Assembly: GCA_020635995.1 (NCBI GenBank)
Contig: JACJYS010000011.1
Location: 1-34,765, forward strand
Reading direction: 5' to 3'
DNA length: 34,765 nucleotides
Source of the DNA: Chitinophagales bacterium
GTDB taxonomy: Bacteria > Bacteroidota > Bacteroidia > Chitinophagales > UBA8649
Positions 33,490-34,765 of this stretch are shown piece by piece; within the stretch, counting starts at the first letter, position 1, and the number at the start of each line of letters is the position of its first letter. A program made the translations under genes and the position numbers. The notes below the pieces were generated by a model. It worked only from the letters and a program-made list of their open reading frames with translations. It was not told where the DNA came from and did not search any database.

Positions 33490-34740
33490 ATGGCTTCATC
33501 AAATGTAGATAACTTTATAAAATTTGAAATTGAAAAGTCCTTTTCAAATACTTTAAAGAATGCTATTTTAAATATACAACAAAATTTTAATTATTTTTTA
33601 TCTTTTAATAATTATTCTCCTAAAAAAAGAGTTTTTACCGTTGGATTAAACCACAATAACAATTTAAAGGTTTCTCAAAAGTTTGTTTTTCTGCTTGAAA
33701 ATAAAATTTACAACCACGACAAATGGTTTAGCTCAGAGCCACTTTTAATTGTAGAAAACAAACCGGACTACTTGGCTACTTGTTTTTATATGGTAAACTG
33801 CCTGCAAGAATATTGTATAAATGTAGAAGATCATTTGAATAGATTTGACTTTGAAAAAAGCTATCAAAAGAAATTTAATTGTGCATCAAAAAATTTAGTT
33901 TTACAATATTTTCAAGAAATAGCTTGGCAACTTTTTGGAGAAAAAATTCCTTTAAAAAAATCAGAATATATTTTAAGCCACGATATTGATTTTGTAAATA
34001 GTGCTTGGAAAGACGAAACCAAAACTGCAATAAAAAAAATAGATTTAACTCAAATAAGCAATACTGCTTTTAATAAACTAAAAGGTAAAGATAATTGGCA
34101 AAATATTGAACAAATTATAGCACAAGAACAAAAAAATAAAGTACATTCTACTTTTTTCTTTTTAACGGAAAAAGGTAAAACCGAATACAAAAAAATTAAA
34201 AATGCCGATTATAATTTAACTGACGGGTACATTGAAAATTGCCTACATAAAATAAACAAAAGTGAATATCATATTATAGGTTTGCACAAAAGTATTTCTT
34301 CAAATACTATAGATGAAGAATTAACAAAACTACCGACAAATAAACTAAGATTTCATTATCTAAAATTTAATGTAAAAGAAGATTTTGAGAAAATTGAAGC
34401 CTCAAAAATTCAAGAAGATTATTCACTCGGATTTTCTACTGTTTTAGGGTTTAGAAATTCCTACGGATTACCTTTTAAGCCCTACAATCCAGTACTTGAA
34501 AAACAATATTATTTTACTGTTTTCCCTCTCAATGTAATGGATAGCAGTTTGTATTATTATCTCAACATTTCCAACAATGAAGATATGATTTTAGCGACTA
34601 TTAATTTTATTAAGAATAATGCTGAATCTTGTGTTTTGAGTATTTTATGGCACAATAATTTTTATGATGAAAAAACCTATCAAAAACTTTTAGATTTCGT
34701 CAATGAACAGCAGTTTGAGTCATATTATATCAATCATTAA
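33490..34740 (+). CDS. Divergent polysaccharide deacetylase-like (NodB-fold) protein
   Basis: A 416-residue cytosolic-looking protein without a signal peptide. Resemblance to Bacteroidota polysaccharide-deacetylase-family proteins rests on the LSHDIDFV motif (H164, D165, D167), a barrel-like order of strands, the IIGLHKSIS segment (about residue 269), YSLGFSTVLGFRNSYGLPFKPYN (about 314-336, two overlapping motifs) and VLSILWHNNFYDE near the C-terminus, which supplies a late His typical of the fold. The N-terminal ~150 residues form a separate domain seen in such proteins. It may modify cell-surface glycan, but catalysis is unproven. It diverges from the TonB receptor with 51 nt between starts, and only 25 nt of sequence follow it. 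Confidence 0.7.
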   Translation: MASSNVDNFIKFEIEKSFSNTLKNAILNIQQNFNYFLSFNNYSPKKRVFTVGLNHNNNLKVSQKFVFLLENKIYNHDKWFSSEPLLIVENKPDYLATCFYMVNCLQEYCINVEDHLNRFDFEKSYQKKFNCASKNLVLQYFQEIAWQLFGEKIPLKKSEYILSHDIDFVNSAWKDETKTAIKKIDLTQISNTAFNKLKGKDNWQNIEQIIAQEQKNKVHSTFFFLTEKGKTEYKKIKNADYNLTDGYIENCLHKINKSEYHIIGLHKSISSNTIDEELTKLPTNKLRFHYLKFNVKEDFEKIEASKIQEDYSLGFSTVLGFRNSYGLPFKPYNPVLEKQYYFTVFPLNVMDSSLYYYLNISNNEDMILATINFIKNNAESCVLSILWHNNFYDEKTYQKLLDFVNEQQFESYYINH

Positions 34741-34765
34741 TGCAAAAATAACCTAATCTATTTTG

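Noticed and set aside
1..34765. tRNA, rRNA or complete insertion sequences
   Set aside because: I saw no cloverleaf-like tRNA, rRNA segments or transposase open frames in the window.

Overview
The window is a low-GC, ATA- and AAA-rich bacterial chromosome segment that belongs to the Bacteroidota. The evidence is type IX secretion C-terminal domains (type A on a metalloprotease, gliding-motility/CHU_C type B on a giant SprB-repeat adhesin), a TonB receptor with a carboxypeptidase-regulatory N-terminus, -7 boxes of the form TAnnTTTG, and a gene complement typical of the phylum (hppD, Bacteroidota-type UvrA paralogue, Cys-GPx, 7TMR-DISM/HTH regulator). I cannot place it below phylum.

Layout. 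1-2.6 kb: a truncated minus-strand gene, hppD, a DUF2007 protein, and the end of a six-gene minus-strand run (ribD, EamA transporter, YigZ, secreted M36-like protease, SufE, ArsC/Spx-like; 7070 down to 1777) in which every junction overlaps or is 1 nt apart. 7.1-7.6 kb is a gene-free mosaic of palindromes. 7.6-12 kb: an ECF sigma factor diverging from a uvrA-ompA-like pair. 12-13 kb: gene-poor sequence plus a VapBC-type toxin-antitoxin pair. 13-16.6 kb: membrane regulator and thyA on minus, a succinylglutamate desuccinylase/aspartoacylase-family enzyme on plus. 16.7-19.1 kb: an inserted block (below). 19.3-23 kb: nth, a WecA-type/O-antigen-ligase fusion, GPx. 23-33.4 kb: 2434-aa adhesin, an unknown secreted protein and a TonB receptor, all minus. 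The window ends with a divergent NodB-like protein.

The most notable structure is 16.72-19.07 kb. Between two ordinary chromosomal genes lie two gene cassettes bounded by three integron attC-like sites of common design (AAC, 3 nt, GTATA-like stem arm ... complementary arm, 4-5 nt, GTT; the leftmost has AGC for AAC). Each cassette begins with a 10-nt sequence whose exact reverse complement opens the site at its own end (GTTAGCGGTA/TACCGCTAAC and GTTACAAGCC/GGCTTGTAAC), which is the hallmark of integron cassettes. The first carries a small secreted Cys-rich (TIMP/NTR-like) protein, the second a two-gene ABC transporter. No integrase lies in the window. Cassette genes prefer ATT for isoleucine whereas their neighbours prefer ATA, suggesting import.

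Other recurrent structure: three copies of a 33-37 bp REP-like palindrome (1407, 12267, 16628), a 23-bp-arm inverted repeat at 7207, a 942-bp-period duplication inside the adhesin, and promoters whose -7 box lies only 4 nt before the start codon (ribD, nth), suggesting leaderless transcripts.
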